DNA of 64,000 bases from Thermoleophilaceae bacterium (GTDB lineage: Bacteria > Actinomycetota > Thermoleophilia > Solirubrobacterales > Thermoleophilaceae). The notes under the pieces are model-generated. The model was not told the DNA's origin. It made no database searches and worked only from the letters and a program-made list of their open reading frames with translations. This document shows, in pieces, positions 49,898 through 57,369 of the stretch (positions are counted from its first letter, which is position 1; the number at the start of each line of letters is the position of its first letter). Position numbers and translations under genes: made by a program. The stretch lies in NCBI GenBank assembly GCA_036378175.1, contig DASUWY010000023.1, forward strand, positions 1 through 64,000, read 5' to 3'.

Positions 49898-50547
49898 GTG
49901 GCTTCCCCCAGGTACTGCTCCAGTGCGCGCCTCACCTTCGCCCGTGCGCGGTGGAGAAGCACTCGCTGGTTGGTCTCGCTGACCTCGAGGACGTTACAAA
50001 CGTCGTCCGCGTCGAAGCCCTCGATGTCGCGCAGCGTGATCACGGCGCGCTGGTTCGCCGGCAGCTGCTCGATCGTGTGGAGGATGAGCGCGCGCGCCTC
50101 GCCGGCGAGCAGCCGCTCCTCCGGGTCGCCCTCCCATGGCGGCGGGAACTCCTTCCAGCCTCCGGGGAACTGGTCGCCCTCGGGCCGGAAGCGGTCCGGA
50201 TCCACAGCTGGGTCGTCCGGGTCACCGATCGAGGAGAAGGGAAGGCTGCGCGCCTCGCGCTGACCGCGGGTCTTCGCCCGGTTGGTGAGGATGCGGAAGA
50301 GCCAGGTCTTCAGCGAGGAGCGGGCCTCGAAGCGGTCGATCCCATTCAGCACCGCGAGCCACGTCTCCTGCGCCACCTCCTCGGCCACGGAGCGGTCGCG
50401 AACGTACATCCGCGCGAGGCGCACGAGCGACGCGTGATAGCGGTCCACCAGCGCGGCGAATGCGGACTCGTCGCCCGCCCGGAGGGCGGCCACGAGCTCG
50501 TCTTCGCGCCCTCCGGCCAGAGGGTCGCGTAGCGAATGCGAATCCAT
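49894..50547 (-). CDS. ECF-type RNA polymerase sigma factor
   Basis: 217 residues. Region 2 (about 16-90) includes FAALVDRYHASLVRLARMYV and the core-binding VAEEVAQETWLAVLNGIDRFE with SLKTWLFRILTNRAKTR; region 4 (about 150-210) includes LPANQRAVITLRDIEGFDADDVCNVL and the recognition helix NQRVLLHRARAKVR. The linker between them is unusually long (about 55 residues) and Pro/Asp-rich. It is controlled by the zinc anti-sigma factor next to it. TAGTCT 8 bases upstream of the ATG suggests leaderless transcription. Confidence 0.93.
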   Translation of the reverse strand: MDSHSLRDPLAGGREDELVAALRAGDESAFAALVDRYHASLVRLARMYVRDRSVAEEVAQETWLAVLNGIDRFEARSSLKTWLFRILTNRAKTRGQREARSLPFSSIGDPDDPAVDPDRFRPEGDQFPGGWKEFPPPWEGDPEERLLAGEARALILHTIEQLPANQRAVITLRDIEGFDADDVCNVLEVSETNQRVLLHRARAKVRRALEQYLGEAT

Positions 50548-50555
50548 CGGGCACG

Positions 50556-50561
50556 AGACTA
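50556..50561 (-). promoter_or_regulatory. -10 box TAGTCT; leaderless start of ECF sigma gene
   Basis: Minus-strand TAGTCT ends 8 bases before ATG 50547. No ECF-type GGAAC -35 element is visible, so autoregulation is not apparent. Confidence 0.5.
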
Positions 50562-50596
50562 ATCGCCCAGGAGGTGTAGCGCGCGCGCAGCCGCAT

Positions 50597-50602
50597 TACA
50601 CT
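50597..50602 (+). promoter_or_regulatory. -10 box TACACT; leaderless start of membrane-protein gene
   Basis: TACACT ends 7 bases before GTG 50610. Confidence 0.55.
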
Positions 50603-50609
50603 CCGCGGC

Positions 50610-51062
50610 GTGGGTTGGGTGATGCTGTTCGTCGGGCTCTTTGCCCCGGTGCTCATCGGCTGGTGGCTGATCGGAAAGCGCCGGGCGAACACGCTGCTCT
50701 CGCTACTCGGGCTCGCGGGGCTTCCCGTGATTATCTGGGGAGCCTCGCTCGGCGCCAAGGTTGGCCCGTGTGACGTGCCCGACTGCATGTCCTCCACCCA
50801 GCACAGCCACCTGGTGGTGGCCATCGTGTCGCTTGTGCTCGTGCTCGGCTCCTTCGGACTGCTGGCGATTGGCCGCTCCATGCTCGGCGGCGTGCTGCTC
50901 ACGGTGGCGTTGCTCGTGGGCGCCTACTCGATGGCGAGCACGGACCTCGCCGCGCTCATCATGCTCGTCGCGTTCGCGTTCGGAGCCGCGGCGTACGTGT
51001 TCATCGTCTGGTGGACCGACCGCGAGGCGCAGCGCGTGCCGGACTTCCCGCCTGTGGCCTAG
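50610..51062 (+). CDS. Four-helix membrane protein, unknown function
   Basis: 150 residues with hydrophobic helices at about 2-20, 27-45, 66-85 and 90-135 (the last long enough for two). The first loop contains two Cys in GPCDVPDCMSS, facing outside if the N-terminus is inside, possibly a disulfide. The tail VWWTDREAQRVPDFPPVA is short and cytoplasmic. Divergent from the ECF sigma operon. No family recognised. Confidence 0.75.
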   Translation: MGWVMLFVGLFAPVLIGWWLIGKRRANTLLSLLGLAGLPVIIWGASLGAKVGPCDVPDCMSSTQHSHLVVAIVSLVLVLGSFGLLAIGRSMLGGVLLTVALLVGAYSMASTDLAALIMLVAFAFGAAAYVFIVWWTDREAQRVPDFPPVA

Positions 51063-51074
51063 GCCCTAAGGGCC
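51062..51074. terminator. Short hairpin between convergent genes
   Basis: GGCCC-TAA-GGGCC palindrome overlapping the stop codons of the membrane-protein gene and the metallophosphoesterase gene; too short to be certain as a terminator. Confidence 0.35.
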
Positions 51075-52682
51075 GCCGGGCTTGTGGCACACGAGTGCCT
51101 GGCCCCTGCATGGATTGCTCGACGTGAGCACAACACGGTCGGCCTGCGCACCGCCCGTGAACGGCTGGGCGCGCACGAGATCGGCCGAGGCGAGCTGCCC
51201 GCCGCCTGTGAGATTGAGGTGCGCGAAGCCCACGGGCGTCTTGCTCGCGCCGAACACGCCGCCGGCGCCCACCGACCCGCCGTCCACCACCACCACGGGG
51301 CCGTACTTGTCGATGTGCTGGCGGTGGTCGTGGCCGGTGAGGATCACCAGCCGGCGCCGGTAGCCGTCCAGCTGGAGTGAGCGCGCCAGGTACTGCGACA
51401 GGCCGTTCTGATGCACGAGCAGCACCTGCGGCGGTTGCTTCAGGCTCTCGAACCAGTTGAGCAAGCGCTGCTCGGCGGCGGCGTAGAAGAGCTTGCCGTT
51501 GGGGCGGTCGGCGAACGAGAAGATCCGCCGCGGGTCTGCCGGATCGCCGTGGCGCGACTCGAGCGGATCCGGGTAGCCGGCCACGCGCATGCCGAGGATC
51601 GTCTGCACCGGCTTGTCGTCCGTGCGCCCGGCGCCGTTCAGCCGTCCCCTGTCGGTGAGCACGATCACTCCGGCCGCTGCCAGGTGCCGCATGAGGAGCG
51701 CCGAGTCGTGGTTTCCGGATACTGCGATCACCGGCTGGGTGAGCCGCTTGAAGCTGGACACGAGCAGCCGCGTCTCCGTGCTGCTGCCGGTCTGGCCGAA
51801 GTCGCCCGGGAAGAAGATCGGCTGGCGGCCGAACTGGTTGCGCACGGCCTTCATCGCCAGCAGGTTGTCGTGCAGGTCGGAGGCGAGAATCGCCTCCCGG
51901 GTGGCCGGCACGGGCCGCGCGAAGCGAGCTCCCGTGGCCACCAGCGCGGCGAAGCTGCCGAGCGCGCGCTGGACCTGAGACGTGTAGCCCGCGGCCTCCT
52001 CCTGGGCGTTCGACGCCACACGGAGGAGCTGCTCGAGCTCGGCGCCGCGCGCGTAGAAGCGCGGGTGCGAGAAGGCGTCTGAGTCGAAGGTGGCGGACAG
52101 GCGCAGAAGCACGCCGGCGCATAGCGCGACGGCACACACCGCGGGCGCGAGCGCCACGGCCGCCACGGTGCGCCGGCGCACGCCCGGACGGTGCGCGAGT
52201 GCGAGCGCGGCGATCACGCCGAGGGCGAGCGCCCCTCCCACCCCCCAAAGACCGGCATGGAGCAGCGCCGCGCGAGCGGCATGCCTCGAGTCGCGCTCGG
52301 CCACGGCGAGCACCGTCCCGTTGCCGCTGGCCGCACTCACCACAGCGCCTCGCCTCACCGCGCGCGGCTCCACGTGGATCTTCAGCGGCACCCTGAACGC
52401 GTGCGCGCGCACGCCCCAGTCGGCGATCGGGATGAACGCATCCACCTGCCCGTGCCAGGCCGGCGAGACCGCGAACGACACGCTGCCGATCGCCGTGTTC
52501 CGCGTCGTGTCGCCAGCCGCCCGGAGTCCGAGCAGGATCCCTCCAACGGCGAGCGCGATCACGGCGGCCACGAGCGCGACCCCGCGCAGCAACCCGCGCC
52601 GGGAGGGCAGCCGTAGCCGCGGCCGTCGCCTCGGCGCCGTCTGCTTGTGGCCGCCCCTCTGTCGCTCGATGAGCTGGAGCAC
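51066..52682 (-). CDS. Membrane-anchored metallophosphoesterase
   Basis: 538 residues. Basic N-terminus, a membrane helix at about 31-52, an extracytoplasmic region, helices at about 140-160 and 170-195, then the phosphoesterase domain (about 265-520). Metal-site motifs in order are SDLHDN, FPGDFGQTG, SGNHDS, LVHQNG and TGHDHRQH; the last two supply the C-terminal His ligands. Substrate unknown; related membrane enzymes act on lipid or nucleotide phosphoesters. GTG start with GGGAGG 5 bases upstream, 7 bases after the aldo-keto reductase stop on the same strand. Confidence 0.88.
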   Translation of the reverse strand: MLQLIERQRGGHKQTAPRRRPRLRLPSRRGLLRGVALVAAVIALAVGGILLGLRAAGDTTRNTAIGSVSFAVSPAWHGQVDAFIPIADWGVRAHAFRVPLKIHVEPRAVRRGAVVSAASGNGTVLAVAERDSRHAARAALLHAGLWGVGGALALGVIAALALAHRPGVRRRTVAAVALAPAVCAVALCAGVLLRLSATFDSDAFSHPRFYARGAELEQLLRVASNAQEEAAGYTSQVQRALGSFAALVATGARFARPVPATREAILASDLHDNLLAMKAVRNQFGRQPIFFPGDFGQTGSSTETRLLVSSFKRLTQPVIAVSGNHDSALLMRHLAAAGVIVLTDRGRLNGAGRTDDKPVQTILGMRVAGYPDPLESRHGDPADPRRIFSFADRPNGKLFYAAAEQRLLNWFESLKQPPQVLLVHQNGLSQYLARSLQLDGYRRRLVILTGHDHRQHIDKYGPVVVVDGGSVGAGGVFGASKTPVGFAHLNLTGGGQLASADLVRAQPFTGGAQADRVVLTSSNPCRGQALVCHKPGGP

Positions 52683-52689
52683 TACCTCC

Positions 52690-53496
52690 CTAACCCCTGC
52701 TGCCGCGGGAGATGCGCTCCACGAGCTCCCGCTGGTCCGGGTTCAGTGGCGGGCCCGCTCCCGCCAGAGCGTTCTCTCGCGCGCGTTCGGGTCTGCTGGT
52801 GGCCGGAATCAGCAGGTGCACGCGCTCGTCCGCCAGCGCCCACTTGAGCAGCGCCTGCGGCCAGGTATCCACGCCGAGCTGCTCGAGCTGCTCGCGTCTG
52901 ACGGAGATTCCCGCGAGCGAGCCCCCGCTCAGCGGACGCATCACCACCACGCCGAGACCGAGCTCGGCTGCCAGCGGCAAGATCCGCTCCTCCACCTCGC
53001 GCTCGTTCGGGTTGTAGGGAATCTGGATCGCCTCGATGCGCCCGGTGCGCATCACCTCCTCGAGCTCGCTGAACGCGCTCGGCGAGTAGTGGGTGGCGCC
53101 GAGGAGACCCACGCGCCCGGCGTCGCGCTCGCCCTCGAGCCACTCGAGCCGCTCTCGCCAGTCCACCAGATTGTGGATCTGCATCATCTCGATGTGCCCA
53201 CCGAAGAAGTGGAGCTGCTCGCGGAAGCGCGCCTGGGCGGCGGCCTGCGTGCGCGACCAGGTCTTGGTGGCGAGGAAGGTGCCGTCGCGCCTGCCGTCGA
53301 GCGCCTGGCCGAGCACCTCCTCGGAGCGGCCGTACATCGGCGAGGAGTCGAATGCCCTGGTGCCGGAGTCGAGCGCGGAGCCCACGATCTCGTCCGCGAG
53401 CGGCTGCTCGCCGGGCGAGAGATCCAGCGTTTGCCAGCTTCCCATGCCGATCACGGGCAGCTCCAGTCCGGTCTCTCCGAATGGTCTTTTCTCCAT
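52690..53496 (-). CDS. Aldo/keto reductase
   Basis: NADPH-dependent oxidoreductase, 268 residues, shorter than the usual 300-330. The TIM-barrel elements MEKRPFGETGLELPVIGMGSW, AFDSSPMYGRSEEVLGQAL (catalytic Asp and Tyr), FLATKTW (Lys), MMQIHNL (His) and VLLIPATSRPERARENA (cofactor phosphate binding) are in order. The ATG at 53496 is chosen; upstream in-frame sequence to 53931 runs through repeat DNA and another gene. Substrate unknown. Followed by the metallophosphoesterase. Confidence 0.88.
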   Translation of the reverse strand: MEKRPFGETGLELPVIGMGSWQTLDLSPGEQPLADEIVGSALDSGTRAFDSSPMYGRSEEVLGQALDGRRDGTFLATKTWSRTQAAAQARFREQLHFFGGHIEMMQIHNLVDWRERLEWLEGERDAGRVGLLGATHYSPSAFSELEEVMRTGRIEAIQIPYNPNEREVEERILPLAAELGLGVVVMRPLSGGSLAGISVRREQLEQLGVDTWPQALLKWALADERVHLLIPATSRPERARENALAGAGPPLNPDQRELVERISRGSRG

Positions 53497-53685
53497 GGTC
53501 ACGGCACGTACCCGATCCACAGAAGATCTTTTGGACAGTCTTAGATTCCGGTGCTTCACTTGGACCAGTGCTTCCGCACCCTCCCAGGGAACATCGGTAG
53601 CACGCCCTCGTGATGCTGCGAGTCCACACGGGGTAACAGCCGCCCGCTCGCCGGCCTCGAATCGGCGGGTGGGCGGTTTTACGTC

Positions 53686-53725
53686 AGAGCTGCAGAGTTG
53701 CGGAATTGCGGAGTGGCAGGGTGGC
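53686..53725. repeat. Octamer tandem repeat, copy 2 (GGARTTGC-type x5)
   Basis: Units AGAGCTGC, AGAGTTGC, GGAATTGC, GGAGTGGC, AGGGTGGC in the 281-base gap before the aldo-keto reductase gene. Opposite orientation to copy 3, 90 bases away; the two could form a long hairpin. Confidence 0.8.
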
Positions 53726-53777
53726 GCTCCCTGGTTGCTGCCACATCCGAATCCACCCCTCCTTGCTGCTGTAAGCG

Positions 53778-54152
53778 CTACGAGGTGAGGGCGCCGGGGC
53801 GCGGAGACCGCCCCTGCGACTCCGCACCTCCGCAATTCCGCAGCTCTATCCAGTCGAGCACCTGCTCGCGGTCCAGCTCGAAGCCCACCTCGGGCAGCTC
53901 TGCCACAACCTCGTGGGTGAAGTCGCGGCACAGGCGCTCCGCCAGCGCGACGCTGCCGGTGGCGTCCACGAGTATGGCGCGAGCCAGCTCGCGCGCACCG
54001 ATGCCGCGACGGCCCCAGACGTACAGCGCCATCTCGTCACCGCGGTAGGGAAGCGAGCTTCGCGTGCCGCCCTGCTCGAGCCACACGTGCCGGCCCCACC
54101 AGTCCGCCACTCCGATGTAGCGGGTGGTTGCGGGACTCGCGACGGCGCTCAT
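53778..54152 (-). CDS. Conserved small protein (DUF6166-like), repeat-extended C-terminus
   Basis: 124 residues from the ATG supported by GGGAGG 9 bases upstream (a TTG 27 bases earlier is an alternative). The core has TTRYIGVADWWGRHVWLEQG, YRGDEMALYVWGRRGIGARELARAIL and ERLCRDFTHEVVAELPEVGFELDREQVLDWI, a pattern I associate with DUF6166 proteins, whose function is unknown. The final 20 or so residues (RNCGGAESQGRSPRPG) are encoded by the octamer repeat at 53816-53847 and adjacent DNA, so the natural end was probably near residue 105. Last gene of the redox run. Confidence 0.7.
   Translation of the reverse strand: MSAVASPATTRYIGVADWWGRHVWLEQGGTRSSLPYRGDEMALYVWGRRGIGARELARAILVDATGSVALAERLCRDFTHEVVAELPEVGFELDREQVLDWIELRNCGGAESQGRSPRPGALTS
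53816..53847. repeat. Octamer tandem repeat, copy 3 (GCAAYTCC-type x4)
   Basis: Units GCGACTCC, GCACCTCC, GCAATTCC, GCAGCTCT, overlapping the 3' end of the DUF6166-like gene. Confidence 0.8.
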
Positions 54153-54231
54153 TGGCGCAGCCTCCCACCGCCGGCTCAACGACCCGTAAGGTCAATCGAA
54201 GGATTGGTGAAGTTTTGTCGCGGTGGGGCTT

Positions 54232-54390
54232 CTAGCCGCCGCTCTTGCGACGCATTCCCCGCGCGATCCTCCGGCGCAGCGAGCGCGCGCGCACCGCAAG
54301 CACCACCACCGCTCCGCCCCAGACCGGCGCCAGCGCCAGCGCCGTCTCCTCCACCGGCACCCCAGCGACGTGCGCAAGCGGGACGATCAT
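54232..54390 (-). CDS. Small single-helix membrane protein (52 residues)
   Basis: Begins MIVPLAHVAGVPVEETALAL, continues with a hydrophobic helix APVWGGAVVVLAVRA (about 20-35) and ends in a strongly basic tail with RSLRRRIARGMRRKSGG. GVPVEE followed by a membrane helix recurs in short actinobacterial membrane proteins I have seen. The ATG at 54390 lies 27 bases after the stop of the FAD oxidoreductase on the same strand, so they are likely cotranscribed. Function unknown; it might anchor or modulate the flavoprotein. Confidence 0.65.
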   Translation of the reverse strand: MIVPLAHVAGVPVEETALALAPVWGGAVVVLAVRARSLRRRIARGMRRKSGG

Positions 54391-54417
54391 CCGCCCATAC
54401 TGGCGGGCGCTGCTGCG

Positions 54418-55560
54418 TCATGCAAGTCGGGCGGAGGTCTCCTGCGCCGCGAGGTAGTGGCTCAGGCGACCTCCGGCGATCTTGCCGGGCGGCCACCAGA
54501 GCGGCTCGACGTCGGCCAACGAGTCGTCTCCCGTGCCGCCGCGCAACTCGGCGCGCAGGTAGTTCGGCAGGCCGCCGGTGAGCAGGAGTCCGCGCAGAAC
54601 CGGCCGGAACGGGTGCGGCACCACGGCGGCGCCCGCCGCGGCTGCGATCGATTCGGCGGCCGCGAACGCCTGCTGAGTGGCGAGTCCGCCCTGCTTTACG
54701 GCGAAGGTGGTGGCGTCGCCCGCCGCGTATACGTCCTTCGCTCGGCGAACGCGACCGTAGCCGTCGGTGGGGATGAAGCCTGCGGAGTCCTGAGGCAGCC
54801 CGTGAACCTTGCGGCCCACCAGTCGCGGAAGCGTGACCACGCGGTCCGCCGCGAGGTTCATGCCGCCGGTGAGGAGCAGCTGCCCCTCCTGCACGGACGT
54901 CGGGTACGCGCCGGCCTTCACCGCGATCCCGGACTCGCGCAGGAGCGAGAGGACCTTGGCGCTCGCCCGCAGCCCGAAGAGCGCGAGTGGCTCGTCCTCT
55001 GGGGTCACGAGGGTGAGCTCAACATCCTCAACGCCGCGGTCACGGCAGTGGGCGGCGGTCATCAGCGCGAGCTCGTAGAGGGGCATCGACCACACCACGC
55101 CGGCCGGCACGGCGAACACCACCCGCCGCAGCCGGCCCTCCTCCAGCTCGTCGAGCAGCCGTCCGAACGCGCGGCGGCTCGCATCTCCCTCGAAGGTCAG
55201 CGCGCCGGGAAGCGCGATGCTCTCGGCGGCTCCGATCGCCACCGCGAGCACGTCGTAGCCGAGCTCGCCGCCGTCGTCGAGCGTGGCGCGATGGCGGTCC
55301 ACGTCCACAGCCGTGAGAGCACCGAGCCGATGGACCCCACCACAGTCGCGCACGATTGAAGGCAGGCTGAACCTCGGCGGCTCTCCGCCGTCGAACGGTT
55401 CAGTCACGCGCATCGGGCGGTAGACGAAGTCGGTGGTGGGAGCGATGAGCTCGATGTCCACCAGCTCGGCCGCGAGCTCTCTCAGCGCGAGGAGCAACTC
55501 GAGGGCGGCGGGGCCCCCGCCCGCGATGACCACACGGAGCGGGGGCTTTGTCGCCTTCAT
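54418..55560 (-). CDS. FAD-dependent NAD(P)H:quinone oxidoreductase-like protein (NDH-2/SQR superfamily)
   Basis: 380 residues. The dinucleotide-binding N-terminus VVIAGGGPAALELLLALREL (about 9-28) carries the FAD GxGxxA pattern; DVLAVAIGAA marks the second Gly-rich strand; RRAKDVYAAGDATTFAVKQGGLATQQA is the ATG(A/D)GD-type FAD motif. The resolving Cys pair of sulfide:quinone reductases is not seen, so an NADH or other donor is more likely. 19 bases downstream of the dehydrogenase gene. Confidence 0.82.
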   Translation of the reverse strand: MKATKPPLRVVIAGGGPAALELLLALRELAAELVDIELIAPTTDFVYRPMRVTEPFDGGEPPRFSLPSIVRDCGGVHRLGALTAVDVDRHRATLDDGGELGYDVLAVAIGAAESIALPGALTFEGDASRRAFGRLLDELEEGRLRRVVFAVPAGVVWSMPLYELALMTAAHCRDRGVEDVELTLVTPEDEPLALFGLRASAKVLSLLRESGIAVKAGAYPTSVQEGQLLLTGGMNLAADRVVTLPRLVGRKVHGLPQDSAGFIPTDGYGRVRRAKDVYAAGDATTFAVKQGGLATQQAFAAAESIAAAAGAAVVPHPFRPVLRGLLLTGGLPNYLRAELRGGTGDDSLADVEPLWWPPGKIAGGRLSHYLAAQETSARLA

Positions 55561-55579
55561 GCGATCGCCGCCTTCCCGG

Positions 55580-56704
55580 TCAGGCCGCTGCCCCGGCCTT
55601 CGCGCCCTCGGCCGACACGCTCGGCCGTCCGTTCGGGTGCAGCGCGATCTTCAGGACGCCGTCGCGCTGGTTGCCGAACAAGTCGTACGCCTCTTCGATG
55701 TCCTCGAGGCCGTAGCTGTGCGTGAGGAGCGGCGTCACGTCCAGCTTGCCGTGGCGCACCAGCTCCATCAGCTTCCGCATCCTCTCCTTGCCGCCTGGGC
55801 AGAGGGTGGTGAGGATCTGCTTGTCGCCGATGCCGTAGACGAACGACTCCACCGGCACCTCGATCTTCCCGCCGTACACCCCGAGGCTTGACACCTTGCC
55901 GCCGGGCCGGGTGGCTTCGAGTGCGGACTGGAACGTCTGCTCGGTGCCGAGCGCCTCGATCGCCACATCCACGCCGCGGCCGCCGGTGAGGCGCTTGATC
56001 GCCGCCACCGGGTCCTCCTGCGTGAAGTCGACCACCTCGTCGGCGCCCATCTGCTTGGACATGTGCAGCCGGCCCTCGATCGCGTCCACGCCGATGATCA
56101 GCGCCGCGCCCTTGAGCCGGGCGCCCGCGGTCGCGCAGAGCCCGATCGGCCCCTGGGCGAACACGGCCACGGACTGGCCGATCTGCACGTCGGCCGTCTC
56201 AGCAGCCGAGATGCCGGTGGACGCGATGTCGGCGAGAAGCACGCACTCCTCGTCGCTCATGTCGTCAGGGATCTTCGCCAGGTTCGCCTGCGCGTACGGA
56301 ACGCGGAAGTACTCCGCCTGCACGCCGTCGATCGAGTTGCCGAGGCGCCAGCCGCCGATCATCTCCCACTTGTCCTCGTGGCCCGCGCACTGGGACTCGT
56401 TGTGCGACTGGCAGAAGAAGCAGCTGCCGCACGGCGTGATCGCGCCCACGAGCACGCGCTCACCGACCTCGTAGCCGGTCACGGCGTCGCCGAGCTGGTG
56501 GATCACGCCGACGGGCTCGTGTCCGACGATGCGCCCGCGCTCGACCGGATATTCCTCACGCCAGATATGGACGTCAGTGCCGCAGATCGTGGTCAGGGTG
56601 ACCTTCACGATGGCGTCGTTCGGTCCGCACGCCGGTATCGGCCGCTCTTCGAGCACGATCCGCTCGTGCCCCTCGAAGACGGCGGCCCGCATCGTCTCGC
56701 TCAT
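55580..56704 (-). CDS. Zinc-dependent alcohol dehydrogenase family protein
   Basis: 374 residues of the medium-chain dehydrogenase family. Catalytic zinc: Cys in TICGTDVH and GHEPVG; structural zinc: CGSCFFCQSHNESQC (four Cys). The NAD-binding fold begins SVAVFAQGPIGLCATAGARL, with the first Gly replaced by Gln-Gly as in some glutathione-independent formaldehyde or threonine dehydrogenase-like members; VDAIEGRL follows. GGAAGGA upstream supports the ATG at 56704. The substrate is probably a small alcohol or aldehyde. Confidence 0.9.
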   Translation of the reverse strand: MSETMRAAVFEGHERIVLEERPIPACGPNDAIVKVTLTTICGTDVHIWREEYPVERGRIVGHEPVGVIHQLGDAVTGYEVGERVLVGAITPCGSCFFCQSHNESQCAGHEDKWEMIGGWRLGNSIDGVQAEYFRVPYAQANLAKIPDDMSDEECVLLADIASTGISAAETADVQIGQSVAVFAQGPIGLCATAGARLKGAALIIGVDAIEGRLHMSKQMGADEVVDFTQEDPVAAIKRLTGGRGVDVAIEALGTEQTFQSALEATRPGGKVSSLGVYGGKIEVPVESFVYGIGDKQILTTLCPGGKERMRKLMELVRHGKLDVTPLLTHSYGLEDIEEAYDLFGNQRDGVLKIALHPNGRPSVSAEGAKAGAAA

Positions 56705-56778
56705 GACCTTTCCTTCCGTCGTAGGTGGCGTCCTCGACGGTAAGCGCGGGCCCACCGGGCCCACATCCGGGTGGGCCG

Positions 56779-57369
56779 CTACACGACGTCCGTAATTGCC
56801 CGCGAGCTGCCGCGCTTGGCCGCCGGCCGGCGACTCTTCAGGGCGCTCTTCACGAGCCGCATCACGAACAGCACCGTGATGGGCGCCGCGCTCGCCAGCA
56901 TGAAGGTGCGGAACCATGCGGTGGATGCGTCGGTGCCCGCGCCGATCGCGTGCACGAGCGACATCACGTACGCCACGGGGGTGAAGCGATGGAGCTTGCG
57001 CCACAGCTTCGCCCCGATCCGCCTGCGGATGTAGAACGAGAGCCCGAGGGCTGCGGCGAGATAGCCGCCGATGATGCCAACCCCCGTGAACGCGCTCCGG
57101 TAGGCCATGTGGAACGGGATCACGATCCCGCTCAGGCCCGGGTTGAGCCACGGGTCGCCGAGCAGCGTGAGCCCGTGGATCGCGATCGCCACGAGCCCCG
57201 CGAGCGAGAGCTGCTCGTGGATGCCCGCCACCTTGGCGCCGCGGACGAGCTTGTTCGCCATCGTCAGGCCGAGGCCCACCGACACCGCGATCAGCCCGAG
57301 CGCCACGATGCCGGACGCCCGGCTCATCAGCCACCAGATGTGCTGTGTGGGATCGACGGCCGGGGTCAT
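56779..57369 (-). CDS. Ferric-reductase-like haem membrane protein
   Basis: 196 residues with about six membrane helices. Two His pairs across adjacent helices, HEQLSLAGLVAIAIHG and HRFTPVAYVMSLVHAIG, could hold two b haems, as in the ferric reductase-like transmembrane domain (FRD, MsrQ/YedZ type). The N-terminus WWLMSRASGIVALGLIA is typical of the actinobacterial branch. No cytoplasmic flavin/NADPH domain is fused, so it needs a partner. The ATG overlaps the ApbE stop (ATGA), tying it to a flavin transferase. Confidence 0.85.
   Translation of the reverse strand: MTPAVDPTQHIWWLMSRASGIVALGLIAVSVGLGLTMANKLVRGAKVAGIHEQLSLAGLVAIAIHGLTLLGDPWLNPGLSGIVIPFHMAYRSAFTGVGIIGGYLAAALGLSFYIRRRIGAKLWRKLHRFTPVAYVMSLVHAIGAGTDASTAWFRTFMLASAAPITVLFVMRLVKSALKSRRPAAKRGSSRAITDVV

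Noticed and set aside
54176-54496. A 106-codon minus-strand frame covering the small membrane-protein gene
   Set aside because: Arg/Gly/Ala shadow without structure; another frame in the same place gives a membrane helix with a basic tail and better spacing to the upstream gene.
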